A DNA stretch of 64,000 nucleotides from Lachnospiraceae bacterium (GCA_009911185.1 QXWW01000002.1:124001-188000); one strand, 5' to 3'; shown: positions 18,667 through 28,658, counted from the first letter of the stretch. Translations and numbers: made by a program. The notes: generated from the letters alone by a model not told the origin.

Positions 18667-19575
18667 ATGATAAAAGTAGTTGGCGTCAGATTCCGCACTG
18701 CCGGAAAAATCTACTATTTTGACCCCGGAAATTTGGATATTTCCCAGGGCAGCCATGTGATTGTGGAAACTGCCAGGGGCATAGAATTTGGAACGGTGAT
18801 AATCGCGCCCAAGGAATTGCCGGAAGAAAAAGTTATTCAGCCTCTTAAATCCGTAATACGAATCGCCTCCCAGGAGGACGAAAAAATAGAAGCAAAAAAC
18901 CGCGCAAAAGAAAAAGAAGCCTTCCAAATCTGTTTAGAAAAAATCCAGAAACGCAATATGGAAATGAAACTGGTAGACGCAGAATACACCTTTGACAATA
19001 ATAAGCTTTTATTTTATTTTACCGCCGACGGACGTATTGATTTCCGTGAGCTGGTGAAAGATCTCGCGGCCGTGTTCCGTACCCGTATTGAGCTGCGGCA
19101 GATCGGCGTCAGGGATGAGACTAAGATTCTGGGCGGAATCGGCATTTGCGGCAGACCTCTCTGCTGTAATACTTTTTTATCGGAATTTGCCCCCGTGTCT
19201 ATCAAAATGGCAAAAGAACAGAATCTGTCTTTAAACCCCTCCAAGATTTCCGGCGTCTGCGGCAGACTGATGTGCTGCCTCAAGAATGAAGAGGAAACCT
19301 ATGAATATTTAAACAGCCGCCTTCCCAACGTGGGAGATTATGTCACCACCGACGACCGCCTGAAGGGTGAAGTACACAGCGTTAACGTTCTGCGGCAGAC
19401 CGTCAAGGTTATTGTACAAATTGACGATGAAAAGGAAATCCGGGAATACAAGATCGATCAATTACGTTTCAAACCCAAACGCAGAAGAGATCATGCAAAA
19501 CTCTCTGCGGAAGAGCTAAAAGAATTGTCCGCTTTAGAAGACAAGGGAAAATCCAAAATTGACGACACCCATTGA
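18667..19575 (+). CDS. ricT: PSP1 domain protein RicT (YaaT)
   Basis: A 302-residue PSP1-domain protein. The conserved Cys clusters are GICGRPLCC and GVCGRLMCC, which in B. subtilis RicT help bind Fe-S clusters in the RicA-RicF-RicT (YmcA-YlbF-YaaT) complex. That complex stimulates RNase Y processing of mRNA and affects sporulation, competence and biofilm. The C-terminus is a short basic tail. It follows holB by three bases and ends before a hairpin at 19606. Confidence 0.93.
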   Translation: MIKVVGVRFRTAGKIYYFDPGNLDISQGSHVIVETARGIEFGTVIIAPKELPEEKVIQPLKSVIRIASQEDEKIEAKNRAKEKEAFQICLEKIQKRNMEMKLVDAEYTFDNNKLLFYFTADGRIDFRELVKDLAAVFRTRIELRQIGVRDETKILGGIGICGRPLCCNTFLSEFAPVSIKMAKEQNLSLNPSKISGVCGRLMCCLKNEEETYEYLNSRLPNVGDYVTTDDRLKGEVHSVNVLRQTVKVIVQIDDEKEIREYKIDQLRFKPKRRRDHAKLSAEELKELSALEDKGKSKIDDTH

Positions 19576-19605
19576 TTTATGATCATCTTCGCGGCATTAG
19601 TCAGA

Positions 19606-19631
19606 TAGCCATGTAAACATGGCTATTTTTC
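19606..19631 (+). terminator. Intrinsic terminator after ricT
   Basis: TAGCCATG pairs with CATGGCTA around a TAAA loop, followed by TTTTT. It would end or attenuate the kinase-ricT transcript before the methyltransferase gene. Confidence 0.75.
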
Positions 19632-19664
19632 TCGTTGTCCGCGGGAATAAAGAGGAAATTTTGC

Positions 19665-20402
19665 ATGTCTGTAGAATTATTAGAAAATGAAAGGCTGGAC
19701 GAACTGCACCGCAACGGATATTTCATTATTCAGAATCCTGAGAAATTTTGTTTTGGCATGGACGCCGTTCTTTTATCAGGTTTCGTGCAGGTAAAGCCTC
19801 AAGAAACAGTCCTAGATCTCGGCACCGGAACCGGAATTATTCCAATCCTCTTAGAGGCAAAGACACCCGGACTGCATTTTACCGGCCTGGAAATCCAGCC
19901 GCAAAGCGCAGATATGGCAAGGCGCAGCGTCATGTATAACCATCTTGAAGATAAAATTAACATTGAAATTGGCGATATCAAGGATGCTTCCAAACAGTTC
20001 GGGGCATCTTCTTTTCATGTGGTCACTTCCAATCCTCCTTATATGAGCGGACAACATGGGCTCACTAATTCCAATGAAGCAAAAGCGATTGCCCGCCATG
20101 AAATACTCTGCACCCTGGAAGACGTTATCCGCGAAAGCGCGCGCCTTCTAAAACCCCAGGGACGTTTTTATATGGTACACCGCCCTTTTAGACTGGCTGA
20201 AATTATGACGCTTATGCAAAAATACGGCCTGGAACCCAAACGAATGCGGCTTGTCTACCCTTTTGCGGATAAAGAACCTAACATGGTGCTCTTAGAAGGG
20301 CTTCGCGGCGGCAATCCCCGGATTACGGTAGAAAAACCACTGATTGTCTATAAAGAACCGGGCGTATACACCGATGAAGTCTATCATACCTACGGCTACT
20401 AA
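19665..20402 (+). CDS. tRNA1(Val) (adenine-N6)-methyltransferase-like protein (YabB/TrmN6)
   Basis: A 245-residue class I SAM-dependent methyltransferase. The SAM-binding motif is DLGTGTGIIPI, and the catalytic NPPYM is typical of N6-adenine methyltransferases. The start at 19665 has AAAGAGG upstream; a longer reading from 19635 would run back into the terminator. It occupies the position of B. subtilis yabB, between ricT and rsmI. The substrate is assumed to be tRNA1(Val) A37 by homology with TrmN6. Confidence 0.87.
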   Translation: MSVELLENERLDELHRNGYFIIQNPEKFCFGMDAVLLSGFVQVKPQETVLDLGTGTGIIPILLEAKTPGLHFTGLEIQPQSADMARRSVMYNHLEDKINIEIGDIKDASKQFGASSFHVVTSNPPYMSGQHGLTNSNEAKAIARHEILCTLEDVIRESARLLKPQGRFYMVHRPFRLAEIMTLMQKYGLEPKRMRLVYPFADKEPNMVLLEGLRGGNPRITVEKPLIVYKEPGVYTDEVYHTYGY

Positions 20403-20457
20403 ACTTCAATTAGTCTGTCATTTCATAATACTCTCATGATTTAAGAAAGGATTACTT

Positions 20458-21303
20458 ATGCAAGGCACATTATACCTGTGCGCTACTCCTATCGGAAACC
20501 TGGAAGATATCACGTTAAGAGTACTGCGTACCTTAAAAGAAGTTGATTTAATTGCGGCTGAAGATACCCGCAACTCCATCAAACTATTAAACCATTTCAA
20601 CATCAAAACTCCCATGACAAGTTATCATGAATACAATAAAATTGACAAGGCCCGCCAACTTGCACAAAAAATGCGCGACGGGCTGAATGTGGCATTGATT
20701 ACCGACGCCGGAACTCCCGGAATTTCCGATCCGGGAGAAGATCTCGTACGTATCTGTTACGATGCTGGGATTACGGTCACCTCGCTGCCCGGAGCCGCCG
20801 CCTGCATTACCGCTCTCACTCTGTCCGGACTTCCCACCAGGCGTTTTGCCTTCGAGGCATTCCTCCCCAGAAATAAAAAAGAACGCTCTGACATCCTCTC
20901 CTCCCTCAAATCAGAAACCCGCACAATTATTATCTATGAAGCGCCGCATCACCTGGTAAAGACATTAGAAGAACTGTTTGAAACGCTTGGCGACCGCCAG
21001 ATTACCGTCTGCAGAGAGCTTACAAAAAAATTTGAAACAATTTTCGCCGCCACGCTTTCCCATGCGCTTCGCCACTATCAGCAGCAAGAGCCAAAAGGTG
21101 AATTTGTGCTTGTAATCCAGGGAAAAAATATACAGGAAATAGAGAAAGAAAATCAGCAAAATTGGGAAACAATTTCTCTCACAGAGCATATGATATTATA
21201 TGAACACCAGGGCGTTTCCCGGAAAGAAGCCATGAAACTGGTGGCCAAAGACCGGGGAATTTCCAAGCGTGACGTTTACAAAATGCTGCTGGAAATAGAT
21301 TGA
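20458..21303 (+). CDS. rsmI: 16S rRNA (cytidine1402-2'-O)-methyltransferase
   Basis: A 281-residue tetrapyrrole-methylase-fold enzyme: LYLCATPIGNLEDITLR at the N-terminus, EDTRNS, DAGTPGISDPG and SLPGAAA motifs, then the RsmI-type C-terminal region ending in GISKRDVYK. It methylates the ribose of C1402 in the ribosomal decoding centre. AAAGGATT precedes the ATG. Last gene of the yaaO-yabC-like block. Confidence 0.95.
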   Translation: MQGTLYLCATPIGNLEDITLRVLRTLKEVDLIAAEDTRNSIKLLNHFNIKTPMTSYHEYNKIDKARQLAQKMRDGLNVALITDAGTPGISDPGEDLVRICYDAGITVTSLPGAAACITALTLSGLPTRRFAFEAFLPRNKKERSDILSSLKSETRTIIIYEAPHHLVKTLEELFETLGDRQITVCRELTKKFETIFAATLSHALRHYQQQEPKGEFVLVIQGKNIQEIEKENQQNWETISLTEHMILYEHQGVSRKEAMKLVAKDRGISKRDVYKMLLEID

Positions 21304-21414
21304 AAACGAGTCTGCTATATTGACAAATTCGACATCTTCTGGCATAATAAGACAAGAGTTTATAGAAAATTTATAAACTTCAAAATATTTTAACAAAGTT
21401 AGGAGAGTTGATAT

Positions 21415-21633
21415 ATGGATAACAACGATAATGGCGGATTTTTATGGGGATTATTAGGATGCTGTATTCCGGTTGTCGGTCTGATTCTTTTCCTGGTTTG
21501 GAAAGATCAAAAACCTAAGACTGCAAAAGCTGCAGGAATTGGTGCGCTGATAAGCGTTATTGTTTCCGTTGTATTTTACATCATCTGGTTCGTAATCCTT
21601 GGAGCTGCAGGAATCGCGCTTGGTTCACTCTAA
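21415..21633 (+). CDS. Small two-helix membrane protein
   Basis: A 72-residue protein: a short acidic N-terminus (MDNNDNGG), a Gly/Cys-rich TM helix at about 9-27 (GLLGCCIPVVGLILFLVW), a basic loop (KDQKPKTAK), then a second helix at about 40-70. Similar small proteins are widespread in Firmicutes; function unknown. AGGAGAG lies before the ATG. The 3' end overlaps the next gene by 14 bases. Confidence 0.75.
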   Translation: MDNNDNGGFLWGLLGCCIPVVGLILFLVWKDQKPKTAKAAGIGALISVIVSVVFYIIWFVILGAAGIALGSL

Positions 21634-22036
21634 GATTGGAAAATTCCTGAGAATCTTTTTTGGCTGCCATGCCAGACCAGACCGCTCCTTCTATTTCCGG
21701 GGAAAACAATTTCCGATCTGTGCTCGTTGTACAGGTGAATTAATCGGTATCCTTTCAGGCATTCCCATTGTTATTTTCTGGGGCGTCCCCAGATTTGAAA
21801 TCGTTCTGATAATGATGCTTCCCCTGATTTTTGATGGATTTCTGCAAAGGCTGACGTCCTATGAAAGCGGTAATATTCGAAGACTCATTACGGGAATTTT
21901 ATTTGGAATTGCATTTATCTTTGCATTTCTGTACTTACGCCGTTTTTGCATTTGGACTGCGGGCATGATCTTAAAGCTCTTTGGAGCAGATCCTGCTTCC
22001 GTGGAGCGGATGATGAAATCTTTCGGCGGATCATAA
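21620..22036 (+). CDS. DUF2085 membrane protein
   Basis: A ~138-residue protein with the DUF2085 signature GCHARPDRSF followed by FPICARCTGELIG, in which two Cys plus His may bind a metal, and three hydrophobic helices after it. Start choice is uncertain: TTG at 21620 has GCAGGA seven bases upstream, while TTG at 21599 has none. Either way it overlaps the preceding small membrane protein gene and is probably translationally coupled to it. Function unknown. Confidence 0.8.
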   Translation: MVHSKIGKFLRIFFGCHARPDRSFYFRGKQFPICARCTGELIGILSGIPIVIFWGVPRFEIVLIMMLPLIFDGFLQRLTSYESGNIRRLITGILFGIAFIFAFLYLRRFCIWTAGMILKLFGADPASVERMMKSFGGS

Positions 22037-22068
22037 AACATAGGTAAAATCTAAAAGGATTGTGACAG

Positions 22069-22114
22069 AAAAACAGATACGGGATTCCGTTTGGAAAATC
22101 CCGTATCTGTTTTT
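22069..22114. terminator. Bidirectional intrinsic terminator
   Basis: An 18-bp perfect stem (AAAAACAGATACGGGATT with its complement) around a 10-base loop, with A and T runs at its two ends. It serves the DUF2085 gene on the plus strand and the DUF885 gene on the minus strand. Confidence 0.88.
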
Positions 22115-22149
22115 AATATAAGCTGCTGTTCATCCCCGATCGCAAGGTT

Positions 22150-23895
22150 TTAATTTTCCCAATATTGAGGCAAATACTTTTTTAATATTGAAAAAGGTGC
22201 AGGCCCCATTTTCATCAGGCTTTCATGAAATTTATAATTACTGAAACCGTCTCCATATTTTTTCTCAGCGTATTTTCTGAGATTCAAGAACTCCAAATAC
22301 CCAATATAATATTTCAGATAATGAGCAGGTTCTTCTATTATAAGCTGATAAATTTCTTTAATTACCTGCTTATTTGTAATCTGATATCCCCCAAAGAAAT
22401 CAACGGTATCCCGCAGCGTCCAGCCATGATAATGAATGCCCATGTCCGCCGTAGCATAAAGGCTCAGCAGCGCGGATTGATTTTTTTGCATATATGCCGC
22501 CACCCTGGGATCAACATCCGCATAATAGAACGACTGCATTTCCACATAAGTCGCCCATCCTTCGGCATAACCGCTGCTTCCGAACAGACTGCGGACTGCA
22601 GAAAGCCCGCTGCTGCGCTCCATGACATTCTGGTACAGATGCCCCGGAAATCCTTCATGGGCAATCGTCGTATAAAGTTTAAGCTTTTCATCTCCCTTAG
22701 ACTGATTAATATAGATACAATTCTGAGAAATATCATCAATGGGAGGCGTCAAATAGAAAGCCGGCGCAGTATACTCCTCCAAGGACGGGTGTACGGATTT
22801 TACCGTATAACCGACGTCGGGCGCAGCTGGGAAATCCTTTTTCATTTTTTCCTGCAAATCTTCCAATATTAATTCAGGTTCCTCTGTGGGAAGCTGATAA
22901 TTACTGCACATCTCACTGATATCTGCATTTTCCGCCGCCAATTTTGTTAAATCCTTCATGTCCTGATCCCGCTTTTTTTCTGTCTGCTTCTGCATTTCTT
23001 CTACAGAAAGATCAGAACCCGTAACATTTCTTACAAGATACCGGTAATATTCCTTTCCTCCCGGCAGACCGCATAATCCTCCGCTGTTTTTCCCGGTTCC
23101 TTTTAATGCGGCCATCTCCTGTGCCATATTCTGATAAGCCGGGATTAGCCGTTCTAGCACAAGCTGGCGGTTCCTGGCTATATAGGCAGCCGCCTGCTCC
23201 TTAGAAAGTTTATCTGACATTTCACCGATACGGCTGTCAAATGTGGATAAGAGATAATTATTTTGCGGATCCTGTGTAAAATTATTACACTGATTCACAA
23301 TATCTTCTACTGCAAAATCCGCCATAAATAATCCCTGTTGCGACTTTCTTTTTTCTTCCTCTATAATCTGCCGGAAAAAATCTGGCGTACAGGAAATTAA
23401 CTTCAAATAATCCTCAATGTCCTGTTCATCATAAAAGGTATATTCGGCAAGCAGTACGGGAAGCTGAGACTGAAAACCTGTACTGGGCCGCAGTATTTCC
23501 TCACAATCCTCTGTACCCGACGCTTTTAATTCATGTTCAATATAGTCAATCATAATATCATACGTCATTTGCTGGGAAACCGTAAGTTCCTTCTTCTCAA
23601 AATCACCGAGCTTTTTTTTCCAGTTTTCTAAAAGAATGGACGTTTCCAATTCAGAATTTTGGGATATATCCCCATATGTAACGGTGTAATCCGTGATTCC
23701 ATAATTTTCCGGATGTGCCAGCGTATAATGCATATTCAGTGTGTTTGCAGCCACTTCCGTACGAAAAATCTGATCCGTATATTCCGTGAATGCCTGCTGA
23801 GTCTGACCATTGCCTGTATTTCCTGCGCAGCCAGTCTCAATACATAAAATTATTGACAGTAAAACAGCCGACCGTTTCAAAAAATGCTTTTTCAT
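22150..23895 (-). CDS. DUF885 family metallo-carboxypeptidase-like lipoprotein
   Basis: A 581-residue predicted lipoprotein: signal sequence with lipobox TGCAG (Cys near 23). The DUF885 zinc motif AHEGFPGH lies about two thirds in, followed by EGWATYVE, the usual distal glutamate region. These M32-like, all-helical proteins are thought to be secreted peptidases; substrates are unknown. The ribosome binding site (GAGCT) is weak. It stands alone, convergent with DUF2085 and divergent from mgtE. Confidence 0.88.
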   Translation of the reverse strand: MKKHFLKRSAVLLSIILCIETGCAGNTGNGQTQQAFTEYTDQIFRTEVAANTLNMHYTLAHPENYGITDYTVTYGDISQNSELETSILLENWKKKLGDFEKKELTVSQQMTYDIMIDYIEHELKASGTEDCEEILRPSTGFQSQLPVLLAEYTFYDEQDIEDYLKLISCTPDFFRQIIEEEKRKSQQGLFMADFAVEDIVNQCNNFTQDPQNNYLLSTFDSRIGEMSDKLSKEQAAAYIARNRQLVLERLIPAYQNMAQEMAALKGTGKNSGGLCGLPGGKEYYRYLVRNVTGSDLSVEEMQKQTEKKRDQDMKDLTKLAAENADISEMCSNYQLPTEEPELILEDLQEKMKKDFPAAPDVGYTVKSVHPSLEEYTAPAFYLTPPIDDISQNCIYINQSKGDEKLKLYTTIAHEGFPGHLYQNVMERSSGLSAVRSLFGSSGYAEGWATYVEMQSFYYADVDPRVAAYMQKNQSALLSLYATADMGIHYHGWTLRDTVDFFGGYQITNKQVIKEIYQLIIEEPAHYLKYYIGYLEFLNLRKYAEKKYGDGFSNYKFHESLMKMGPAPFSILKKYLPQYWEN

Positions 23896-24090
23896 CTACA
23901 GAGCTCACTTTTGCCATATTCTCTCTATATTTATGTATTTATAGGCAAAGTTAGACCATCATACCAGGCTCATTTCTTTATAACTCATTGGAATTTTTCC
24001 TTATGTATGATAAAATATGACATAAAGAGCAAACTGACTGAATAAAGCTGCATTTTATTTTGCAAAATGTATGATAAAGGAGGGATTCCC

Positions 24091-25488
24091 ATGGGAAAAT
24101 TCGATGACATCAAAGTAGAAGCACTGGATTTTGTTGATATTAATTTAGAAGAAATTCAGGAATTAGCAGAAGGACTGCTTTCTGAGCGGAAATACTCCCT
24201 GTTAAGGCAGATACTGGACAACCTGAACGCAGCAGATATCGCTTTATTATTTGACGAAATAGATAAAAAGGAAATCCCCTTATTATACCGTCTTCTTCCC
24301 AAAGAGGAAGCTGCAGAAACCTTTAGCTATATGAGCAGAGATATGCAGAAAACATTGATAAATACCCTGACAGACCGGGAACTGCGCCAGGTTATGGACG
24401 ACATTTTTTTGGATGATACGGTGGATATGATTGAAGAAATGCCGGCGAATGTAGTCGCGCGTATCCTGCGCAATACCGATGAGGAAACGCGGAAAATGAT
24501 TAATCAGGTATTAAATTATCCGAAAGACAGCGCTGGAAGCCTCATGACGATTGAGTATGTAAATATTAAAAAAGAGATGACAGTAGGTACCGCCATCAGC
24601 CGCATTCGTCATACCGCAGTAGATAAAGAAACCATTTACACTTGTTATGTGACAGAAAACCGCAAACTAATCGGTATGGTGTCTGTAAAAGATTTGCTGA
24701 TGGCAGAAGACGCCATGCAGATTGAAGATATTATGGAAACAAACGTCATTTATGTAGACACACATGAAGATAAAGAAGAAGTTGCAAAGATTTTTAATAA
24801 ATATGATTTTTTGGCTATCCCTGTGGTAGACAAGGAAGAACGCCTGGTAGGAATCGTCACTTTCGACGACGCCATGGACGTTATGCAGGAAGAAAATACA
24901 GAGGACATTACCAAAATGGCAGCTATGACGCCTACAGAAGACAACTATTTTAATACCTCCGTTTTTTCCCATGCAAAAAGCCGTATCGGATGGCTTTTGT
25001 TTCTGATGCTGTCCGCCACAGTCAGCGGCTCCATCATTACTCACTATCAGGAATCCTTTAAATTATACCCGCTTCTGGTTTCCTTTATTCCCATGCTTAC
25101 CGGAACGGGCGGAAACTGCGGTTCCCAGAGTTCTACACTGATGATCCGCGGGCTTTCTCTGGATGAAATTAAATTCAAAGATATCTTCCGCATAATTTTT
25201 AAAGAATTTCGGGTAGCAATACTGGTGAGTATCGTGCTTGCCATCGTGAACGGGCTGCGTATTTATATTCAATATGGAGATATGCAGATGGCGGGAATTA
25301 TCGGACTTTCTCTGGTGGCTGTTATCATTCTTTCCAAATTCATCGGCTGCACTCTGCCTCTGATTGCAGAACATATCCATCTGGACCCGGCGCTTATGGC
25401 AGCACCATTGATTTCCACAATCGTAGATATCTGCTCTACGCTTTTGTATTTTAAAATTGCTACTATTGTGCTGCATATTTCCGTATAA
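24091..25488 (+). CDS. mgtE: Magnesium transporter MgtE
   Basis: A ~465-residue channel: an N-terminal helical MgtE_N domain (to ~135), two CBS domains (~140-260), a plug helix, and a five-helix membrane domain from ~290 containing the pore segment MLTGTGGNCGSQSSTLMIRGL. Start at 24091, directly behind AAAGGAGGG. The CBS and N domains gate the channel by intracellular Mg2+. I looked for an M-box riboswitch in the ~195-base leader and saw none. A MarR regulator gene lies convergent, five bases downstream. Confidence 0.93.
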   Translation: MGKFDDIKVEALDFVDINLEEIQELAEGLLSERKYSLLRQILDNLNAADIALLFDEIDKKEIPLLYRLLPKEEAAETFSYMSRDMQKTLINTLTDRELRQVMDDIFLDDTVDMIEEMPANVVARILRNTDEETRKMINQVLNYPKDSAGSLMTIEYVNIKKEMTVGTAISRIRHTAVDKETIYTCYVTENRKLIGMVSVKDLLMAEDAMQIEDIMETNVIYVDTHEDKEEVAKIFNKYDFLAIPVVDKEERLVGIVTFDDAMDVMQEENTEDITKMAAMTPTEDNYFNTSVFSHAKSRIGWLLFLMLSATVSGSIITHYQESFKLYPLLVSFIPMLTGTGGNCGSQSSTLMIRGLSLDEIKFKDIFRIIFKEFRVAILVSIVLAIVNGLRIYIQYGDMQMAGIIGLSLVAVIILSKFIGCTLPLIAEHIHLDPALMAAPLISTIVDICSTLLYFKIATIVLHISV

Positions 25489-25493
25489 ACCGC

Positions 25494-25934
25494 TTATTTG
25501 CCATATTCCCGGAAAAATTGATTCAAATTCTTCAACGCTCTCACTAAAACCTTCGTCTGCTCCTGGTCTAATCCCGCCAAAGTTGCCTTTATCATTTCAT
25601 CATGAAATTTTTCATGATGATCAAAGGCGCGCTCCCCCTTGGGCGACAGAGAAATCAGTACCACCCTGCGGTCTTCCTCGCTCCGTTCCCGATTAACATA
25701 CCCCTTTTTTACAAGATTGTTAATAGCGATAGTCAGCGTTCCTACCGTAACAGACAATGCTTTCGCTACCATAGACATATTTTTAGACTGCTTTTTGCCA
25801 ATGGCTTCTATCACATGCATATCATTATTGGAAATATCCTTAAATTCTTCCGTAATGATGGCTTTTTCTTCTATATCCATAATATCATGAAACAACTTCA
25901 CTAATACTTCATTGATGGTATCGTAATTATCCAC
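25494..25934 (-). CDS. MarR family transcriptional regulator
   Basis: A 146-residue winged-helix regulator. The recognition region is MSMVAKALSVTVGTLTIAINNLVKKGYVNRERSEEDRR, the classic MarR helix-turn-helix and wing, flanked by dimerisation helices. Closest in feel to FabT, which controls fatty-acid synthesis in Firmicutes, but no fab genes are in the window, so the target is unknown. A GGAGG-type site precedes the ATG. Confidence 0.9.
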   Translation of the reverse strand: MDNYDTINEVLVKLFHDIMDIEEKAIITEEFKDISNNDMHVIEAIGKKQSKNMSMVAKALSVTVGTLTIAINNLVKKGYVNRERSEEDRRVVLISLSPKGERAFDHHEKFHDEMIKATLAGLDQEQTKVLVRALKNLNQFFREYGK

Positions 25935-26054
25935 AAAATACCTCCTGTCTGAATGTTTTTCATATACAAGTATAGCATAAATTAAAGAAAAACGTCACAT
26001 TTTTTCTATTTCGGCATAAGATAAAACAACTGTAACTTTTGGAGTCGTGATACT

Positions 26055-26672
26055 ATGTTAAATTACTTATGGGGTTTTATGATTGTAATTGGTATCCTGT
26101 ACGCCGCGTTTACCGGAAATCTTCCCGCAGTTACCAATGCTGCTCTTGATTCCTCGAAAGAAGCTGTTACCCTCTGTATCACCATGCTGGGTGTTATGTC
26201 GCTGTGGGTCGGTCTGATGCGTGTTGCTGAAAACTGCGGGATTATTCGCGGAGCCGCACATTTTTTAAATCCTCTGCTCCGTTTTATGTTTCCCAAAATT
26301 CCGAAAAACCATAAGGCAAACGAGTATATTTCCACAAATATTATCGCCAATGTATTCGGACTTGGCTGGGCGGCAACACCTGCGGGTTTAAAGGCTATGG
26401 AAGCCATGGGAGAACTGAACCGCCACAGCAAGGTAGCAAGCCGGGAAATGTGTACTTTTCTGATATTGAATGTGTCTTCTTTTCAATTAATACCGGTAAA
26501 CATGATCGCCTACCGCAGTCAGTACGGCTCAGCAAATCCCGCCGCAATTTTAGGCCCCGCCATGATCGCTACCTTTATTTCCACTCTTGCAGGAATCCTG
26601 TTCGCCAAATTTATGTCCTGTTTACCGGATAATTCTGCACCTACATATAGAAAAAAAGGAGGTAGATTATGA
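26055..26672 (+). CDS. spmA: Spore maturation protein A
   Basis: A 205-residue membrane protein with the nucleoside-recognition (Gate) domain. Conserved segments include NAALDSSKEAVTLCITMLG, the loop FGLGWAATPAGLKAMEAMGELN and 'LNVSSFQLIPVNMIAYR', all typical of SpmA. With SpmB it is needed for spore-core dehydration. It overlaps spmB by four bases (ATGA). Confidence 0.92.
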   Translation: MLNYLWGFMIVIGILYAAFTGNLPAVTNAALDSSKEAVTLCITMLGVMSLWVGLMRVAENCGIIRGAAHFLNPLLRFMFPKIPKNHKANEYISTNIIANVFGLGWAATPAGLKAMEAMGELNRHSKVASREMCTFLILNVSSFQLIPVNMIAYRSQYGSANPAAILGPAMIATFISTLAGILFAKFMSCLPDNSAPTYRKKGGRL

Positions 26673-27193
26673 ATATCCTCCTTTTTCTCTCCGATGCCAT
26701 TATTCCCATTCTCATCTTTTCTATTATCGGCTACGGATTAATGAATCACCACCCGGTATATGATGATTTTATCAAAGGCGCCAAAGATGGGTTCCAGACC
26801 GTAATAGGCATTATGCCAACCCTGATCGGGCTAATGGTGGGAGTCGGCGTTTTACGCGCATCCGGCTTCTTAGATCTTCTGGCTTCCGTACTTGGCGTAC
26901 TTACAGAACCTTTGCATTTTCCGGCAGAACTGGTTCCTGTGTCCATTGTAAAAATGTTTTCCTCCTCAGCCGCTACCGGACTGGTTCTGGACATTTTCAA
27001 GGAATTTGGACCGGATTCCTATTATGGAATCATCACCTCTATCATGATGAGCTGTACCGAAACTATTTTTTACACCATGAGTATTTATTTCATGACGGCA
27101 AAAGTACAGAAAACACGCTATACCCTGCCCGGCGCCTTACTCACTACGCTGGCAGGTACGATCGCAAGCGTAGTTCTGGCACAATTTATGTAA
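26669..27193 (+). CDS. spmB: Spore maturation protein B
   Basis: A 174-residue Gate-domain membrane protein: YDDFIKGAKDGFQTVI, FPAELVPVSIVKMFSSSAATG and GIITSIMMSCTETIFYTMS are SpmB signatures. Its start overlaps the spmA stop with AAAGGAGGT upstream. Presence of spmAB marks a spore former. The pair has no other sporulation gene next to it here. Confidence 0.92.
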   Translation: MNILLFLSDAIIPILIFSIIGYGLMNHHPVYDDFIKGAKDGFQTVIGIMPTLIGLMVGVGVLRASGFLDLLASVLGVLTEPLHFPAELVPVSIVKMFSSSAATGLVLDIFKEFGPDSYYGIITSIMMSCTETIFYTMSIYFMTAKVQKTRYTLPGALLTTLAGTIASVVLAQFM

Positions 27194-27228
27194 ACTTATA
27201 CTTCATAAACTTGCTGTCATCCATTTAC

Positions 27229-28647
27229 CTACAGAAGGCCGCTGTCCACTTTATGCAGATATTTTCTGGTTTCCGACGCCACCACGCCACTTAAAGCGAC
27301 AACTGCAATTAAATTGGGAATTGCCATCAGGCCGTTGAAAATATCTGCAATGGTCCATACGGCAGAAACTGTCATAAACGGCCCGATAAACACACACAAT
27401 ATATACAGCCATTGATATACCTTTAACACTCCCGGACGGCCGCCGGTAAGATATTCCAGACATCTTCCACTATAATAATTCCATCCCAAAATAGTAGTAA
27501 ATGCAAAGAATACCAAACAGACCATCAGAATAAAGGAAGATACCTGCGGCTGGAAAGGCAATCCCATCTGAAATGCTCTGGTCGTTACATCTACACCGTC
27601 TAATCCAACATTCCAGCTCCCGGTAATTACAATCGTAAGCCCTGTCATAGTACAGATAATCACGGTATCAATGACGGTTCCCAGCATAGATACCAGCCCC
27701 TGAGCCGCCGGTTCATCTGTCTGAACGGCAGCCGCAGCAATCGGAGCGCTTCCCAGACCCGCTTCATTGGAAAAGATACCTCGTGCCACACCCTTTTGCA
27801 TGGCAATCATCATCGCTCCCAGAGCACCGCCTGCGGCCGCTTTTAATCCAAAAGCGCTCTTTATGATAATCATAAAGGCTGCGGGAATCTGTGAAACGTG
27901 AGTAATCAGTATAATTAATGCCGCTATGATATAGGTACCTGCCATAAAAGGCACAATTACCTGCGCTACATTAGATATACGCTTAATTCCCCCAATTAGC
28001 ACTAAGGCCACGCATACGGTCAGTAAAATCCCTGCAATGATAACGCTCCAGGAATATTCTCTTCCAAATAAATTTGTCCCCCACTGATTGTCCGGATCGA
28101 AGAAATTGTTTACTGCGCTTGTAATTCCATTGATCTGGGTAAAGGTACCGATGCCCATAAGTCCTGCGCCCACGCCAAAAAATGCAAACAGCTTCCCCAG
28201 CCATCTCCAGTTTTTACCCATGCCGCGCTCAATGTAATAGAAAGGGCCTCCCACAATATGACCGTCTTTCGCCACGATACGATATTTAATAGCAAGCAGG
28301 CATTCTGCATATTTTGTTACCGTGCCCACAATTGCCGCGACTACCATCCAGAACAATGCTCCGGGGCCTCCGGCCACGATTGCCGTAGCGACGCCTACAA
28401 TATTTCCCGTGCCAATTGTAGCCGACAATGCCGTACAGAGCGCGGCAAAGCTGGACATTTCTCCACTCTCGCCCTTTTTTTCATTGGCAAAAAGATTACG
28501 GACGGCAAGTGCAAACCGCCTTACCTGAAGTCCACGCAAACGAATGGTAAGAAAAATTCCTACTGCCAAAATCAATACAATCAGCGGTATTCCCCATACC
28601 AGATCATCAATCTGAGATAAAAAGTTATTAATCGTTTTCAGCGTCAT
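27229..28647 (-). CDS. Alanine/glycine:sodium symporter (AgcS family)
   Basis: A 472-residue transporter with about eleven TM helices. Family signatures are SSFAALCTALSATIGTGNIVGVATAI near residue 65-90, GGPFYYIERGMG, and ARGIFSNEAGLGSAPIAAAA near 290-310. It imports alanine or glycine with Na+. Good AAAGGAGG site. The start is eleven bases from the stop of the AbiE-like pair, so read-through from that operon is possible. Confidence 0.93.
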   Translation of the reverse strand: MTLKTINNFLSQIDDLVWGIPLIVLILAVGIFLTIRLRGLQVRRFALAVRNLFANEKKGESGEMSSFAALCTALSATIGTGNIVGVATAIVAGGPGALFWMVVAAIVGTVTKYAECLLAIKYRIVAKDGHIVGGPFYYIERGMGKNWRWLGKLFAFFGVGAGLMGIGTFTQINGITSAVNNFFDPDNQWGTNLFGREYSWSVIIAGILLTVCVALVLIGGIKRISNVAQVIVPFMAGTYIIAALIILITHVSQIPAAFMIIIKSAFGLKAAAGGALGAMMIAMQKGVARGIFSNEAGLGSAPIAAAAVQTDEPAAQGLVSMLGTVIDTVIICTMTGLTIVITGSWNVGLDGVDVTTRAFQMGLPFQPQVSSFILMVCLVFFAFTTILGWNYYSGRCLEYLTGGRPGVLKVYQWLYILCVFIGPFMTVSAVWTIADIFNGLMAIPNLIAVVALSGVVASETRKYLHKVDSGLL

Positions 28648-28658
28648 AATTTCCTCCT

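Noticed and set aside
22225-22872. Long plus-strand frame opposite the DUF885 gene
   Set aside because: Antisense shadow of a clear lipoprotein gene; hydrophobic nonsense composition without family.
23896-24090. Possible Mg2+ riboswitch before mgtE
   Set aside because: No M-box consensus or convincing mutually exclusive hairpins are seen.
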